A stretch of 28,577 nt of DNA from Halobacteriales archaeon SW_10_68_16 (GTDB taxonomy: Archaea > Halobacteriota > Halobacteria > Halobacteriales > Haloarculaceae), in NCBI GenBank assembly GCA_003023485.1, contig PXSG01000103.1, forward strand, positions 1 through 28,577, written 5' to 3'. Numbering within the stretch: the stretch's first letter is position 1; every line of letters begins with the position of its first letter. Made by a program: the position numbers and the translations under genes. This document shows positions 7,472-15,409 of this stretch, piece after piece. The notes under the pieces are model-generated. The model made no database searches. It saw only the letters and a program-made list of their open reading frames with translations, and was not told the DNA's origin.

Positions 7472-8380
7472 ATGACGGACCGAACGACCAGCCACATGAC
7501 GAAGGCGATCGACAGACTGGCCGCGCTGGCCCCCTCCGAGCAGTCCCTCGTTGGCTACCTGTTCTGGCTGTCCCGGCCGCGGTTCTGGTTCTACCTGGCG
7601 GGGCCGGTCATCGTCGGCGTCGTCTACGCCTCGGAGACGCCCGCGCAGTTCTTCTCGCTGCCCGCAGTGTTTGCCCTCCTGTACTTCCTGGTGCCGGCCA
7701 ACATCTTCCTCTACGGCGTCAACGACATCTACGACGCCGACGTGGATGCCCACAACCCCAAGAAGGACGAGGAGGGCCGCGAGGTCCGCTACCAGGGCGA
7801 CGCTATCGTCGTGATGGTCGTGTTCCTGGCGACGGGGACCGGTATCTTTCTCGTTCCATTCCTCCCCATCGAGGGTATCTACGCGCTGATGGGCTTCTAC
7901 GCGCTGGGCACGCAGTACAGCGCGCCGCCGTTGCGGCTGAAGACCACGCCGTTTCTCGACTCGCTCTCGAACGGGCTGTACATCCTGCCCGGCGTCGTGG
8001 CCTACACCGCGATTGCGGGGCAGTTCCCACCGGCTCTCGCCATCGCGGGTGGGTGGCTGTGGACGATGGCGATGCACACCTTCTCGGCGATTCCGGACAT
8101 CGAACCCGACCGCGCCGCCGGTATCCGGACGACGGCGACGACGCTCGGCGAGCGGGGAGCGTTGCTCTACTGTGCGGGGTGCTGGGCGCTGGCCGCGGTC
8201 GTGATGGGACTGCTCCACCCGTTCCTGGGTGCCGTCTTCGCGGGCTATCCGGTGTTCGTCGGGCTGATCCGCTGGATGGACGTCGATATCGACCGCGCCT
8301 ACTGGTGGTTCCCGCTCGTGAACACGTTCGCCGGGATGGTGCTCACGATGGGTGGGGTCTGGGTGATCCTGTATGACTGA
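7472..8380 (+). CDS. lyeJ: Lycopene elongase/hydratase-type UbiA prenyltransferase
   Basis: This integral membrane UbiA-family enzyme adds dimethylallyl (C5) units to lycopene, giving the C50 skeleton of bacterioruberin. The protein has 302 residues from the ATG at 7472, or 294 from the ATG at 7496. The first aspartate-rich motif is NDIYDADVD (residues 84-92), followed by NPKK; the second is IPDIEPDRAAG. About eight or nine hydrophobic segments follow the expected pattern. Position between crtI and cruF matches the known haloarchaeal carotenoid cluster, which supports the lycopene-specific assignment over other UbiA enzymes such as those for menaquinone or archaeol. A T-rich run directly after the stop (8381-8395) could terminate the transcript. 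Confidence 0.9.
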   Translation: MTDRTTSHMTKAIDRLAALAPSEQSLVGYLFWLSRPRFWFYLAGPVIVGVVYASETPAQFFSLPAVFALLYFLVPANIFLYGVNDIYDADVDAHNPKKDEEGREVRYQGDAIVVMVVFLATGTGIFLVPFLPIEGIYALMGFYALGTQYSAPPLRLKTTPFLDSLSNGLYILPGVVAYTAIAGQFPPALAIAGGWLWTMAMHTFSAIPDIEPDRAAGIRTTATTLGERGALLYCAGCWALAAVVMGLLHPFLGAVFAGYPVFVGLIRWMDVDIDRAYWWFPLVNTFAGMVLTMGGVWVILYD

Positions 8381-8438
8381 ATTAACTGTTTTTCAACGGT
8401 TGTGGTGGGACAGCACGTCAAGAATACGGACCACTCGG

Positions 8439-8501
8439 GCCAGAAAGCCCCCGCGCAGCGCAGCGAGCAGGGGAGGGTCGAGCGGTCGGGGGCTTTCTGG
8501 C
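8439..8501. repeat. Palindromic repeat element between lyeJ and cruF
   Basis: A perfect 14-base inverted repeat, CCAGAAAGCCCCCG at 8440-8453 and its reverse complement at 8487-8500, is extended by one more pair and surrounds a 33-base loop. It is part of a 186-base spacer in a cluster whose other same-strand spacer is short. A meaningless frame starting at ATG 8373 runs through it. From memory, hairpins with AAAGCCCTCG or AAAGCCCCCG arms are common dispersed intergenic elements in haloarchaea, so this is probably one copy of a REP-like family. A role as a terminator or RNA-stability element is possible. Confidence 0.65.
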
Positions 8502-8566
8502 TGGTCGTGGGCGCAGCAGTCCCAGCGGAGTCAGATGCGTCGCTTCCGAGAGCGCAGCCAAAGAGA

Positions 8567-9400
8567 ATGAACCGGGCAGCGTTCGAACGGGAGTTCGACG
8601 CGTTCGTCACGCGCAACCGCTTCACCATCGCGGTCGTGTTCCCGCTGGTGGGTGCGGTGCTGCTGGTCGCCAGCGCCCAAAGCCTCCTCCCCCCGCCGCT
8701 GGCGTTCAATCCCTACCTCGTGCTGACGGGCGTCCTCGTGATGCGCCTGCCCCTCGTCGCGGGCCTGTTCCCGCTCGTCGGTCGCCGCGGCGCAGCCCTG
8801 TTGTTCGTGCTGGCGGGCTACGCCTACGGCATCGAGTACGTCGGGGCGACGACCGGCCTCCCATACGGCGAGTTCGCCTACCAGATTCCCCTGGGGCCGA
8901 TGCTCTCCGATACCATTCCCCTCGGCCTGCCGGTGTTCTTCATGCCACTCGTGTTGAACGCCTACCTCCTGTGTCTGCTCCTGCTGGGCGAGCGTGCCCG
9001 CTCGGCGCTCGTGCGCGTCCCGGTCGTCGTCGCCGCCGTCGTCGCGGTCGATCTCGTCCTCGATCCCGCCGCGGTCGCGCTTGGATTCTGGGCCTACGAG
9101 TCGGGGAGCTACTACGGCGTCCCGTGGCTGAACTTCGCCGGGTGGGTCCTGAGCGCGACGGTCGCCACCATGCTCGTCGACGCTGCCTTCGACCGGACCG
9201 CGCTGCTGGACCGCGTGCGGTCGTGTCCGTTCGTCCTCGACGACCTGGTGAGTTTCGTGCTCCTGTGGGGTGCCGTCAACGCCTTCTACCGTGCCTGGGT
9301 GTCCGTCGCCGTCGCCCTCCTGTTCGCGGTCGGACTCGTGCGACTCGACCGTTTCGACTTCGCCGTCTTCCGGCGGGTGCCCGGTCGACAGTCGGGGTGA
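8567..9400 (+). CDS. cruF: Bisanhydrobacterioruberin hydratase
   Basis: CruF hydrates the end groups of the C50 carotenoid, producing bacterioruberin. The 277-residue protein is hydrophobic with about seven to eight membrane segments. It matches the CruF/DUF422 family pattern: GYAYGIEYVGATTGLPYGEF, then YQIPLGPML, and the later acidic membrane motif VDLVLDPAAVALGFWAY. The ATG at 8567 is chosen because the alignable sequence begins soon after it; upstream in-frame codons are encoded by the palindromic repeat and are not credible. There is no clear Shine-Dalgarno site, so it may have its own promoter or depend on read-through from lyeJ. It converges on crtB with 22 bases between stops. Confidence 0.9.
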   Translation: MNRAAFEREFDAFVTRNRFTIAVVFPLVGAVLLVASAQSLLPPPLAFNPYLVLTGVLVMRLPLVAGLFPLVGRRGAALLFVLAGYAYGIEYVGATTGLPYGEFAYQIPLGPMLSDTIPLGLPVFFMPLVLNAYLLCLLLLGERARSALVRVPVVVAAVVAVDLVLDPAAVALGFWAYESGSYYGVPWLNFAGWVLSATVATMLVDAAFDRTALLDRVRSCPFVLDDLVSFVLLWGAVNAFYRAWVSVAVALLFAVGLVRLDRFDFAVFRRVPGRQSG

Positions 9401-9422
9401 GTCCCACCCAATCGCAGGCGAA

Positions 9423-10376
9423 TCACTCGGCCCGCAACACGGACGCGTGACCGTCGGCGTCGACGCTCGCGGCGTCATCCTCGGGAACGGGACTCACCCG
9501 GCGGAAGACGGTCACGGGGTCCTCGAAGCGCCGCCAGTTCCAGTACGTCTTCGCGACCACCCACAGTTTGCGCGACGTCGACAGCGACGGCCGAGCGGAG
9601 AGGACGTCGTAGTCGCGGTTGCGGATCAGCCGGTGGTGCTCCGCGTAGAGCGTCGACGCCAGCAGGACGGGGAACTGGCAGTCTTTCGGGAGGTGCTCGA
9701 TGCCGGCCACCCCTCTCCGGTACAGCTCCTCGGCACGCAGCAGTTCGGTCCGGACCGCGCGCCGAAAGCCCGGCGTGACCTCGCCTTCCCGGAGCTGGTC
9801 GACGGTAACGTCGTGGGCCCGGAGCGTCTCCAGGGGGAGGTACACCCGGTCCAACTCGCGGATGTCCTCGCGGACGTCGCGGATGAAGTTCGTCAGCTGG
9901 AAGGCCTCCCCCAGCGCGCCGGCGTGTGGGCGGGCCGTCTCGGGGTCCTCGGGGGCCATCAGCGTCATCATCATGTGGCCGACGGCGGCCGCCGAACCGC
10001 GCATGTAGCCTTCGAGGTCCTCGTAGGTCCCGTAGCGGTCCGTGTCGATGTCCGCGATCATCGCGTCGACGAAGGCGTGGACCTCCTCGTCGGCGATGCC
10101 GTGGCCGCGACGGATCTCGTCGAAGGCGTCGACGACCGGTTCCTCGGCCTCGGCGTTGCCGAGCGCGGCCTCGCGGATGTGGTTCAGGCGGTCGCGTTGC
10201 TGGGCGGGCGCCATTTCGTGGTCGCCGTCCACGACTTCGTCGGCCACGCGGAAGAACCCATAGAGGACGTACGTCGGGGTCCGGATCCGGGCGGGGAGCA
10301 GGCGGGTCGCGTAGTAGAACGTCCCACCGGTATCCTTGTGAATCGCTTTCCCCCGTTCGAGCTGGGACTTTCTCAC
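9423..10376 (-). CDS. crtB: Phytoene synthase
   Basis: CrtB condenses two geranylgeranyl diphosphates head-to-head to phytoene, the first committed step of carotenoid synthesis. It has 317 residues and belongs to the trans-isoprenyl diphosphate synthase head-to-head class. The two aspartate-rich motifs that bind Mg-diphosphate are DEVVD (46-50) and the second at QLTNFIRDVREDI (D167, D171). RVYLPLETL follows as in the family. The start is a GTG at 10376, and the N-terminal ERGKAIHKDTGGTF aligns with where the family begins. It faces crtI-lyeJ-cruF, so both arms of the pathway lie together but on separate transcripts. The frame is intact. Confidence 0.93.
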   Translation of the reverse strand: MRKSQLERGKAIHKDTGGTFYYATRLLPARIRTPTYVLYGFFRVADEVVDGDHEMAPAQQRDRLNHIREAALGNAEAEEPVVDAFDEIRRGHGIADEEVHAFVDAMIADIDTDRYGTYEDLEGYMRGSAAAVGHMMMTLMAPEDPETARPHAGALGEAFQLTNFIRDVREDIRELDRVYLPLETLRAHDVTVDQLREGEVTPGFRRAVRTELLRAEELYRRGVAGIEHLPKDCQFPVLLASTLYAEHHRLIRNRDYDVLSARPSLSTSRKLWVVAKTYWNWRRFEDPVTVFRRVSPVPEDDAASVDADGHASVLRAE

Positions 10377-10484
10377 GTCAGATATTACGGTTCCGTACTT
10401 GTGTAAGTTGGGTGCCTAACCGTTTGGGCACCGCCCGATCCGGGCCACCGAAATGGTTTTCGCGCTCGTCGGCCAACGTCACGT

Positions 10485-10757
10485 ATGTCGAAAAACGCAC
10501 TCGCTACCGCCGGTGACCTGCTCGCGTCGGCCGCCGAGGACGCGACGGACGCCGAGGCAGGGGCGACGCTGACCGACCTCGCCGACCAGCTCCACACGCT
10601 GGCCGACGCCTCTCATGGCCCCGACCACGGGCGTCTCGCGCGTATCGAAGCCAAACTCGACGACGTCCAGACGACCGAGAGCGACGAGGTCGCCGTCACG
10701 ATCGACGAGGCTCTCGACGCGATCCACTCCTTCCGGGAAACCATCGAAGGCGTGTAG
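10485..10757 (+). CDS. Small acidic helical protein of unknown function
   Basis: This 90-residue soluble protein has no Cys, is rich in Ala, Asp and Glu, and is predicted to be nearly all helical. Two heptad-like stretches are visible, roughly residues 5-40 (GDLLASAAEDATDAEAG, LTDLADQLHTLAD) and 48-85 (LARIEAKLDDVQTT, IDEALDAIHSFRETI). This suggests a helical hairpin or a dimer. It lies between crtB and a convergent acyl-CoA synthetase gene and shows no operon partner. Such small acidic helical proteins are common in haloarchaea, but I cannot assign a family or function. Codon use is strongly GC3, so it is a real gene. Confidence 0.7.
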   Translation: MSKNALATAGDLLASAAEDATDAEAGATLTDLADQLHTLADASHGPDHGRLARIEAKLDDVQTTESDEVAVTIDEALDAIHSFRETIEGV

Positions 10758-10800
10758 TCGTCCAGCCGCGCCGCCGTCGTCTTTCCTCGTCTTCCAGTCC

Positions 10801-12375
10801 TCACTCGCCCCCGTGGGTCTCGCGGAGTTCGACCTTCCGGACTTTCCCGGTCGCCGTCTCCGGAAGACCGTCGACGAACTCGACGCGGGTGGGGGCCTTG
10901 AAGTGTGCGAGGTTCTCGCGGGCGAACTCGATGACGTCCTCGGCGGTCAGGTCGGCACCCTCGGCGGGGACGACGATGGCCTTGGGCGTCTCGCCCCACT
11001 CCTCGTGGGGGACGCCGATGACTGCGACCTTCTCGATGCCGGGATGCTCGTAGAGGGTGTCCTCGACCTCGACGCTGGAGATGTTCTCGCCGCCGGAGAT
11101 GATGATGTCCTTCTTGCGGTCCTTGATCGAGATCATCCCGTGTTCGTCCCAGGTGGCGATGTCGCCGGTGTGGAACCACCCCGGACGGCGCTCCGAGAAA
11201 GCTCGTTCGGTCTTGTCTGGCTTGTTCCAGTAGCGGTCCATCACCTGGTTGCCCTTGACCACGACCTCGCCCATCGTCTCGTCGTCGCGGGGGACCGTCT
11301 CGCCGTCCTCGTCGACAACGCGCAGGCGCGTCCCGAGCATGGCCGACCCCTGGCGGGTCTTGACAGCGAAGCGGCCCTCGCTCTCGATGCGCCGGGGGGA
11401 GTTGCTCGTGGTGATCAGCGGCCCCGTCTCGGTCAGCCCGTAGACGTGGAGGATGCGCCAGCCGAGTTCGTCCTCGACGGTCCGGATGGTCGCCGGCGGC
11501 GGCGGACTCGCGGCCGTCGCGATGCGAACCTCGGCGTCGCCGCTCGCCGGTTCGTCGCTGTCCTCCGAGACCTCCAGGAGTCTGTTCAGGACCGTCGGCG
11601 CGCCACAGAGGTACGAGACGTCGTACTCGCGGATGCGCTCCATCGCGCCGGCGGCGTCGAAGGTCCGCTGGCAGACGTGCGTGCCGCCGGCGCCCGTGAC
11701 GACGTAGGGGTACCCCCAGCCGTTGACGTGGAACATCGGCAGCGTCCAGAGGTAGGTGTCGTCGTCCTGCACCTCGGTGTGGTGGGCCGTGATCAGCGCG
11801 TGCCAGTGCTCCGTGCGGTGGGTGCGCACGACGCCCTTCGGGTCGCCCGTCGTCCCGGAGGTGTAGTTGATCGTCGCCGCGTCATCCTCCGAGATGTCGG
11901 GCCGCTCGGGCGGGTCCGGCGAGACATCGGCCACCAGGGTTTCGTAGTCGCGCCACTCCCCCTCGACTGCGTCGGCGCTGTGGGCAACGAACTCGGTGGT
12001 CGGCACGTCCTCCCGGACCGCCTCGACTTTCCCGGCGTAGGCCTCGTCGGCGACGATCGCCGCCGCCCCGCAATCACTGAGGATGTACTCGAAGTCCTCG
12101 GCGATCAGGCGGTAGTTCGTCGGGACCGACACCATACCGACCTGGTTGATGGCGAAGAGTGCTTCCAGAAACCAGTGTGTATTCGGCGCGAGAAGAGCGA
12201 CGCGGTCGCCGCGTTCGAGGCCCATATCGAGGAGCGCGTTCGAGAGCCGGTGGACCCGCTCGCCGAACTCGCCGTAGGTGTACTCGGTCCCGTCGTGTGC
12301 GACGACGCCGACGACGTCCCCGTAGTTGTCCAGCGCCCGGTCGAGGAAATCCGTCGTGAGCATCGGCTGTTTCAT
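10801..12375 (-). CDS. Acyl-CoA synthetase-like AMP-binding ligase
   Basis: This 524-residue member of the ANL superfamily activates a carboxylic acid as an acyl-adenylate with ATP and then loads it on CoA. All core motifs are visible: the P-loop YTSGTTGDPKG (171-181), YGLTETGP (312-319), GWFHTGD (399-405), the hinge KDRKKDIIISGGENISS, and the adenylation lysine in TATGKVRK (Lys511). It resembles the medium/long-chain fatty acyl-CoA ligases that are numerous in haloarchaea; substrate cannot be decided from the sequence. The ATG at 12375 has a TATA-like box 27-36 bases upstream, indicating leaderless transcription. It is convergent with the small acidic gene. Complete and intact. Confidence 0.9.
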   Translation of the reverse strand: MKQPMLTTDFLDRALDNYGDVVGVVAHDGTEYTYGEFGERVHRLSNALLDMGLERGDRVALLAPNTHWFLEALFAINQVGMVSVPTNYRLIAEDFEYILSDCGAAAIVADEAYAGKVEAVREDVPTTEFVAHSADAVEGEWRDYETLVADVSPDPPERPDISEDDAATINYTSGTTGDPKGVVRTHRTEHWHALITAHHTEVQDDDTYLWTLPMFHVNGWGYPYVVTGAGGTHVCQRTFDAAGAMERIREYDVSYLCGAPTVLNRLLEVSEDSDEPASGDAEVRIATAASPPPPATIRTVEDELGWRILHVYGLTETGPLITTSNSPRRIESEGRFAVKTRQGSAMLGTRLRVVDEDGETVPRDDETMGEVVVKGNQVMDRYWNKPDKTERAFSERRPGWFHTGDIATWDEHGMISIKDRKKDIIISGGENISSVEVEDTLYEHPGIEKVAVIGVPHEEWGETPKAIVVPAEGADLTAEDVIEFARENLAHFKAPTRVEFVDGLPETATGKVRKVELRETHGGE

Positions 12376-12401
12376 GTCTCCCTGGATTCAGACTACCGCG
12401 T

Positions 12402-12411
12402 CTTAACTGTT
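12402..12411 (-). promoter_or_regulatory. TATA-like box of the acyl-CoA synthetase gene
   Basis: AACAGTTAAG on the minus strand is about 27-36 bases before the ATG at 12375, the usual spacing for a leaderless haloarchaeal mRNA. Confidence 0.5.
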
Positions 12412-12450
12412 ATCGTCCTCTGGACGCGACCCAGCGGCGGATAGGCCGCT

Positions 12451-12552
12451 CTACGACGACTCCGTCTCGGCCGCCACACTCACGAACTGGCTGTCGTAGG
12501 TGGCCTCGGCGAGCACCCGGCTCCCGTCGAACGAGACCGCGGGGTCACACCC
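12451..12552 (-). pseudogene. Possible C-terminal gene remnant, unidentified
   Basis: A minus-strand frame ending in TAG (12451-12453) encodes [20 protein letters not shown] followed by [11 protein letters not shown]. Nearly all codons end in G or C and the peptide is plausible as a haloarchaeal C-terminus. No start codon exists in frame for a sensible distance, and the frame then runs into the srp54 promoter and coding region on the other strand. It may be the 3' end of a gene cut by deletion, as seen for other genes in this window. The family is not recognised. Confidence 0.35.
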
Positions 12553-12592
12553 GGTGGAGTGGACAGACGGGGGACTCGACCCGTCGAGCAAA

Positions 12593-12600
12593 GCCTTTAC
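12593..12600 (+). promoter_or_regulatory. TATA-like box of srp54
   Basis: GCCTTTAC lies 25-32 bases before the ATG at 12625 and fits a leaderless promoter for srp54. Confidence 0.45.
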
Positions 12601-12624
12601 CGACGCAGGCGCGTATCCGGGAGC

Positions 12625-13943
12625 ATGGTACTCGACGATCTCGGGAGTTCCCTCCGGAGCACGCTGGACAACCTCCGGGGGAAGTCCCGCATCTCCGAGG
12701 AAGACGTCGACGAGGTGGTCAGGGAGATCCAGCGCTCGCTGATCCAGGCCGACGTCGACATCTCGCTGGTCCAGGACCTCTCTGACAGCATCAAATCGCG
12801 CGCGCTGGAGGAGGAACCGCCCGCCGGTACGTCCCCGCGGGACTGGGTGTTGCGCATCGTCTACGAGGAACTGGTCGACCTGCTGGGGGAGTCGACGGAA
12901 CTCCCGCTGGAGGACCAGACCATCCTGCTGGCTGGCCTGTACGGGTCGGGCAAGACCACCACCGCCGCGAAGGTCGCGTGGTGGTTCTCCAAGAAGGGCC
13001 TGCGGCCGGCGATCATCCAGACCGACACCGACCGGCCGGGTGCCTACGACCAGGCCGAGCAGATGGCCGCAAACGCCGAGGTCGACTTCTACGGCGACCC
13101 CGACAGCGAGAACCCCGTCCAGATTGCCCGCGACGGACTGGAGGCGACCGCCGACGCGGACGTCCGCATCGTCGACACCGCAGGTCGGGACGCGCTCAAC
13201 CGGGAGCTGGTCGACCAGATCGAGGACATCGAGGCCGCGGCGAACCCCGACCGGAACCTGCTGGTGCTCGACGCCGCGATGGGCCAAAGCGCCAGAGAGC
13301 AGGCCCAGGAGTTCGAGGAGTCCATCGGCATCGACGGCGTCGTCATCACCAAACTCGACGGGACCGCGAAGGGTGGGGGCGCGCTGGCGGCGGTCGACCA
13401 GACCGACTCGACGATCGCCTTCCTGAACAGCTCGCCGAGCGCGTCGAGCGCGCGATGGTCGAGACCGGGGAGGAGGAAGACGACTGGGAGCCCGAGGACA
13501 TCCTGGAGGGGACGTTTACGCTCCGGGACATGCGCAAGCAGATGAACGCGATGAACCGGATGGGGCCACTCGACCAGGTGATGGATATGATCCCAGGCAT
13601 GGGCGGGGGGCTGATGGACCAGTTGCCCGACGACGCGATGGACGTCACCGAGGAGCGGATGCGGGATTTCGACGTCGTGATGGACTCGATGACCGAGGCG
13701 GAACTCGAAAACCCCCGGATCATCGGTGCCAGCAGGACACGGCGCATCGCCCGCGGTTCCGGGAAACCCGAGGAGCGGGTGCGTGAACTCCTCGAACAGC
13801 ACAAGATGATGGAACGCACCATCAAGCAGTTCCAGGGCATGGGTGACGCAGACATGGAGCGGATGATGCAACAGATGCAACAGGGCGGCGGCCCCGGCAT
13901 GGGTGGCCCCGGGATGGGCGGTGGCGGTCCATTCGGGGACTGA
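12625..13943 (+). pseudogene. srp54: Signal recognition particle GTPase SRP54 with internal deletion and frameshift
   Basis: SRP54 binds signal sequences and 7S RNA and directs ribosomes to the membrane through FtsY. The first frame gives the N and G domains: P-loop [13 protein letters not shown] (104-116), DTAGRD (184-189), [12 protein letters not shown] (242-253). It remains homologous to residue 267 (TDSTIAFL, up to 13425). Coding then switches frame at [20 protein letters not shown] and continues through the methionine-rich M domain ([41 protein letters not shown]) to the Met/Gly-rich tail at 13943. Family members have about 28 extra residues at this join (the GTGE...DGFISRLLGMGDL segment closing the G domain), so roughly 84 bases plus or minus one are missing. 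As written, no full-length protein could be made. The start at 12625 agrees with the family and with a TATA-like box. Confidence 0.9.
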
Positions 13944-13967
13944 GCGGACCGAACGATTGTGGCCGAG

Positions 13968-15119
13968 TCACAACCCCGCGACGTCCTCGATGGCGTCGGT
14001 CAACGCCTTCACGCTCTCGACGGTGTGTTCGCCCATGTGACCGATGCGGAACGTCTCCTCGCCGATCGCCCCGTACCCGTTCGAGAACACCATGTCGTAG
14101 CGCTCCGAGACCGCATCGATGGTCGCCGCGACGTCGATGTCCTGCGTGTTCTCGACGCAGGTGACTGTCTGTGATTCGTAGCCCTCCTCGGGAAACAGGC
14201 CGAAGTGTTCGCGTGCCCACTCGCGGGTGTACGCGGCCATCTCGCGGTGGCGCCGGTCCCGGGCCTCGTGGCCCTCGGAGAGCATGTGTTTCATCTGCTT
14301 TCGGTAGGCGAGCATCAGCGGGATGGCCGGCGTGGAGTGGGTCTGGCCCTTGCGCTCGTAGTAGTCCAGGCACCGCTGGAAACCGCCGTACCACGACGCC
14401 GAGTCCTTCCCGCGTTCACGCTCGTACGCCGCGTCGCTGACCACACACACGGCGAGGCCGGGCGGCATCGCGAAGGCCTTCTGGACCGAGGTGAAGATGG
14501 CGTCGATGCCGGCGGCGTCGATGTCGACGTAGTCGCCACCCAGCGCGGAGATGGCGTCGACGACGTAGTAGGTGTCGGGGTACTCGGCGACGACCTCGCC
14601 GATCTCCTCGATGGGGTTGCGGACGCCGGTCGATGTCTCGTTCATCACGACCATGACGGCATCGTAGCCCTCGTCGCTCGCTTCGAGTGCCGCGCGAACG
14701 TCCTCGGGTTTGACCGCCTGTCCCCACTCGTAGGTGAGGCGGTCGACGTCCTTGCCCAGGCGCTCGGCGACGTTGGCCTGGCGCTCGCCGAAGGCGCCCG
14801 GGCACGCACAGAGGACGCGCTCGTCGACGAGGTTGAGCGTCGTCGCCTCCCAGAACTCCGTGCCCGACGCCGAGAGGACGATGACGTCGTTGTCCGTCCC
14901 GAGGAACGCCTTGGTGTCCTCGACGATGGTGGTGTAGAGGTCGGTCATCCGGTCCATCCGGTGGCCGAACACGGGCTGGCACATCGCCTCGACGACGTCC
15001 TCGCGGACCTCCGTGGGGCCGGGCAGGTACAGCGTCTTCTCCGGGTAGTCGTCCGTGTACTCGCGTTTCTCCGTCACGGTACGGTCACGCTGGCGGCCAG
15101 CGGGTATGGGCGTTGTCAT
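13968..15119 (-). CDS. PLP-dependent class V aminotransferase (alanine-glyoxylate aminotransferase-like)
   Basis: This 383-residue fold-type I enzyme transfers an amino group using pyridoxal phosphate. Visible family elements are LYLPGPTEVREDVVEAM near the start of the fold, the cofactor phosphate region SASGTEFWEATTLN, the aspartate that contacts the PLP ring in YYVVDAISALGGD (Asp188), and the Schiff-base lysine in TSVQKAFAMPPG (Lys214). The family covers serine-pyruvate, alanine-glyoxylate and 2-aminoethylphosphonate transaminases; substrate cannot be settled. The ATG at 15119 overlaps the upstream doxX-like stop as ATGA, which supports coupling and this start; an in-frame GTG about 14 codons later (MTEKREYTDD) is a reasonable alternative. 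Intact. Confidence 0.85.
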   Translation of the reverse strand: MTTPIPAGRQRDRTVTEKREYTDDYPEKTLYLPGPTEVREDVVEAMCQPVFGHRMDRMTDLYTTIVEDTKAFLGTDNDVIVLSASGTEFWEATTLNLVDERVLCACPGAFGERQANVAERLGKDVDRLTYEWGQAVKPEDVRAALEASDEGYDAVMVVMNETSTGVRNPIEEIGEVVAEYPDTYYVVDAISALGGDYVDIDAAGIDAIFTSVQKAFAMPPGLAVCVVSDAAYERERGKDSASWYGGFQRCLDYYERKGQTHSTPAIPLMLAYRKQMKHMLSEGHEARDRRHREMAAYTREWAREHFGLFPEEGYESQTVTCVENTQDIDVAATIDAVSERYDMVFSNGYGAIGEETFRIGHMGEHTVESVKALTDAIEDVAGL

Positions 15120-15364
15120 CGGAGCGCGTCGACGGTCACCGCCCAGGCCAGCCCGAACCCGACCTCCAGCACGCCGTTTACCAGCATGAACACCACCGGC
15201 GAGACGACGAGCCAGGGGGCCAGCCAGTCGGTCACGTAGACCGCCCACGCCGCCGGCGCGGCCAGTTTGTGGACGCCCGCGAGCAGGACCATCGCCCCGA
15301 GGGCGACGCGGGCGAGGACAGGTGGCGCCGGCGCGTGGGCCGCCAGTCGCGTCAGTGACTCCAT
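15116..15364 (-). CDS. DoxX-like small membrane protein, probably internally shortened
   Basis: The 82-residue product reads like the first part of a DoxX/SURF4-type membrane protein: RVALGAMVLLAGVHKL, AAWAVYVTDWLAPWLV, VFMLVNGVLEVGFG. It then ends abruptly with LAWAVTVDALR. DoxX-type proteins that I know are about 130-150 residues with four membrane helices, and this one has only two or three. The ending looks like a normal DoxX C-terminus joined directly to helix 2 or 3, so an in-frame deletion of about 40-50 codons is likely near 15145-15160. The ATG at 15364 (or GTG at 15367) is preferred to the GTG at 15397. Its stop overlaps the aminotransferase start. The function of these proteins is not well established. 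Confidence 0.6.
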   Translation of the reverse strand: MESLTRLAAHAPAPPVLARVALGAMVLLAGVHKLAAPAAWAVYVTDWLAPWLVVSPVVFMLVNGVLEVGFGLAWAVTVDALR

Positions 15365-15409
15365 CACCGATGGGGTGGGCCCGCCCGGTGAAAACACCGG
15401 CGGCTGCCG

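Noticed and set aside
8373..8570. A 65-codon frame overlapping the lyeJ stop as ATGACTGA.
   Set aside because: Its sequence is mostly translated palindromic repeat with a Ser/Arg-rich composition unlike haloarchaeal proteins.
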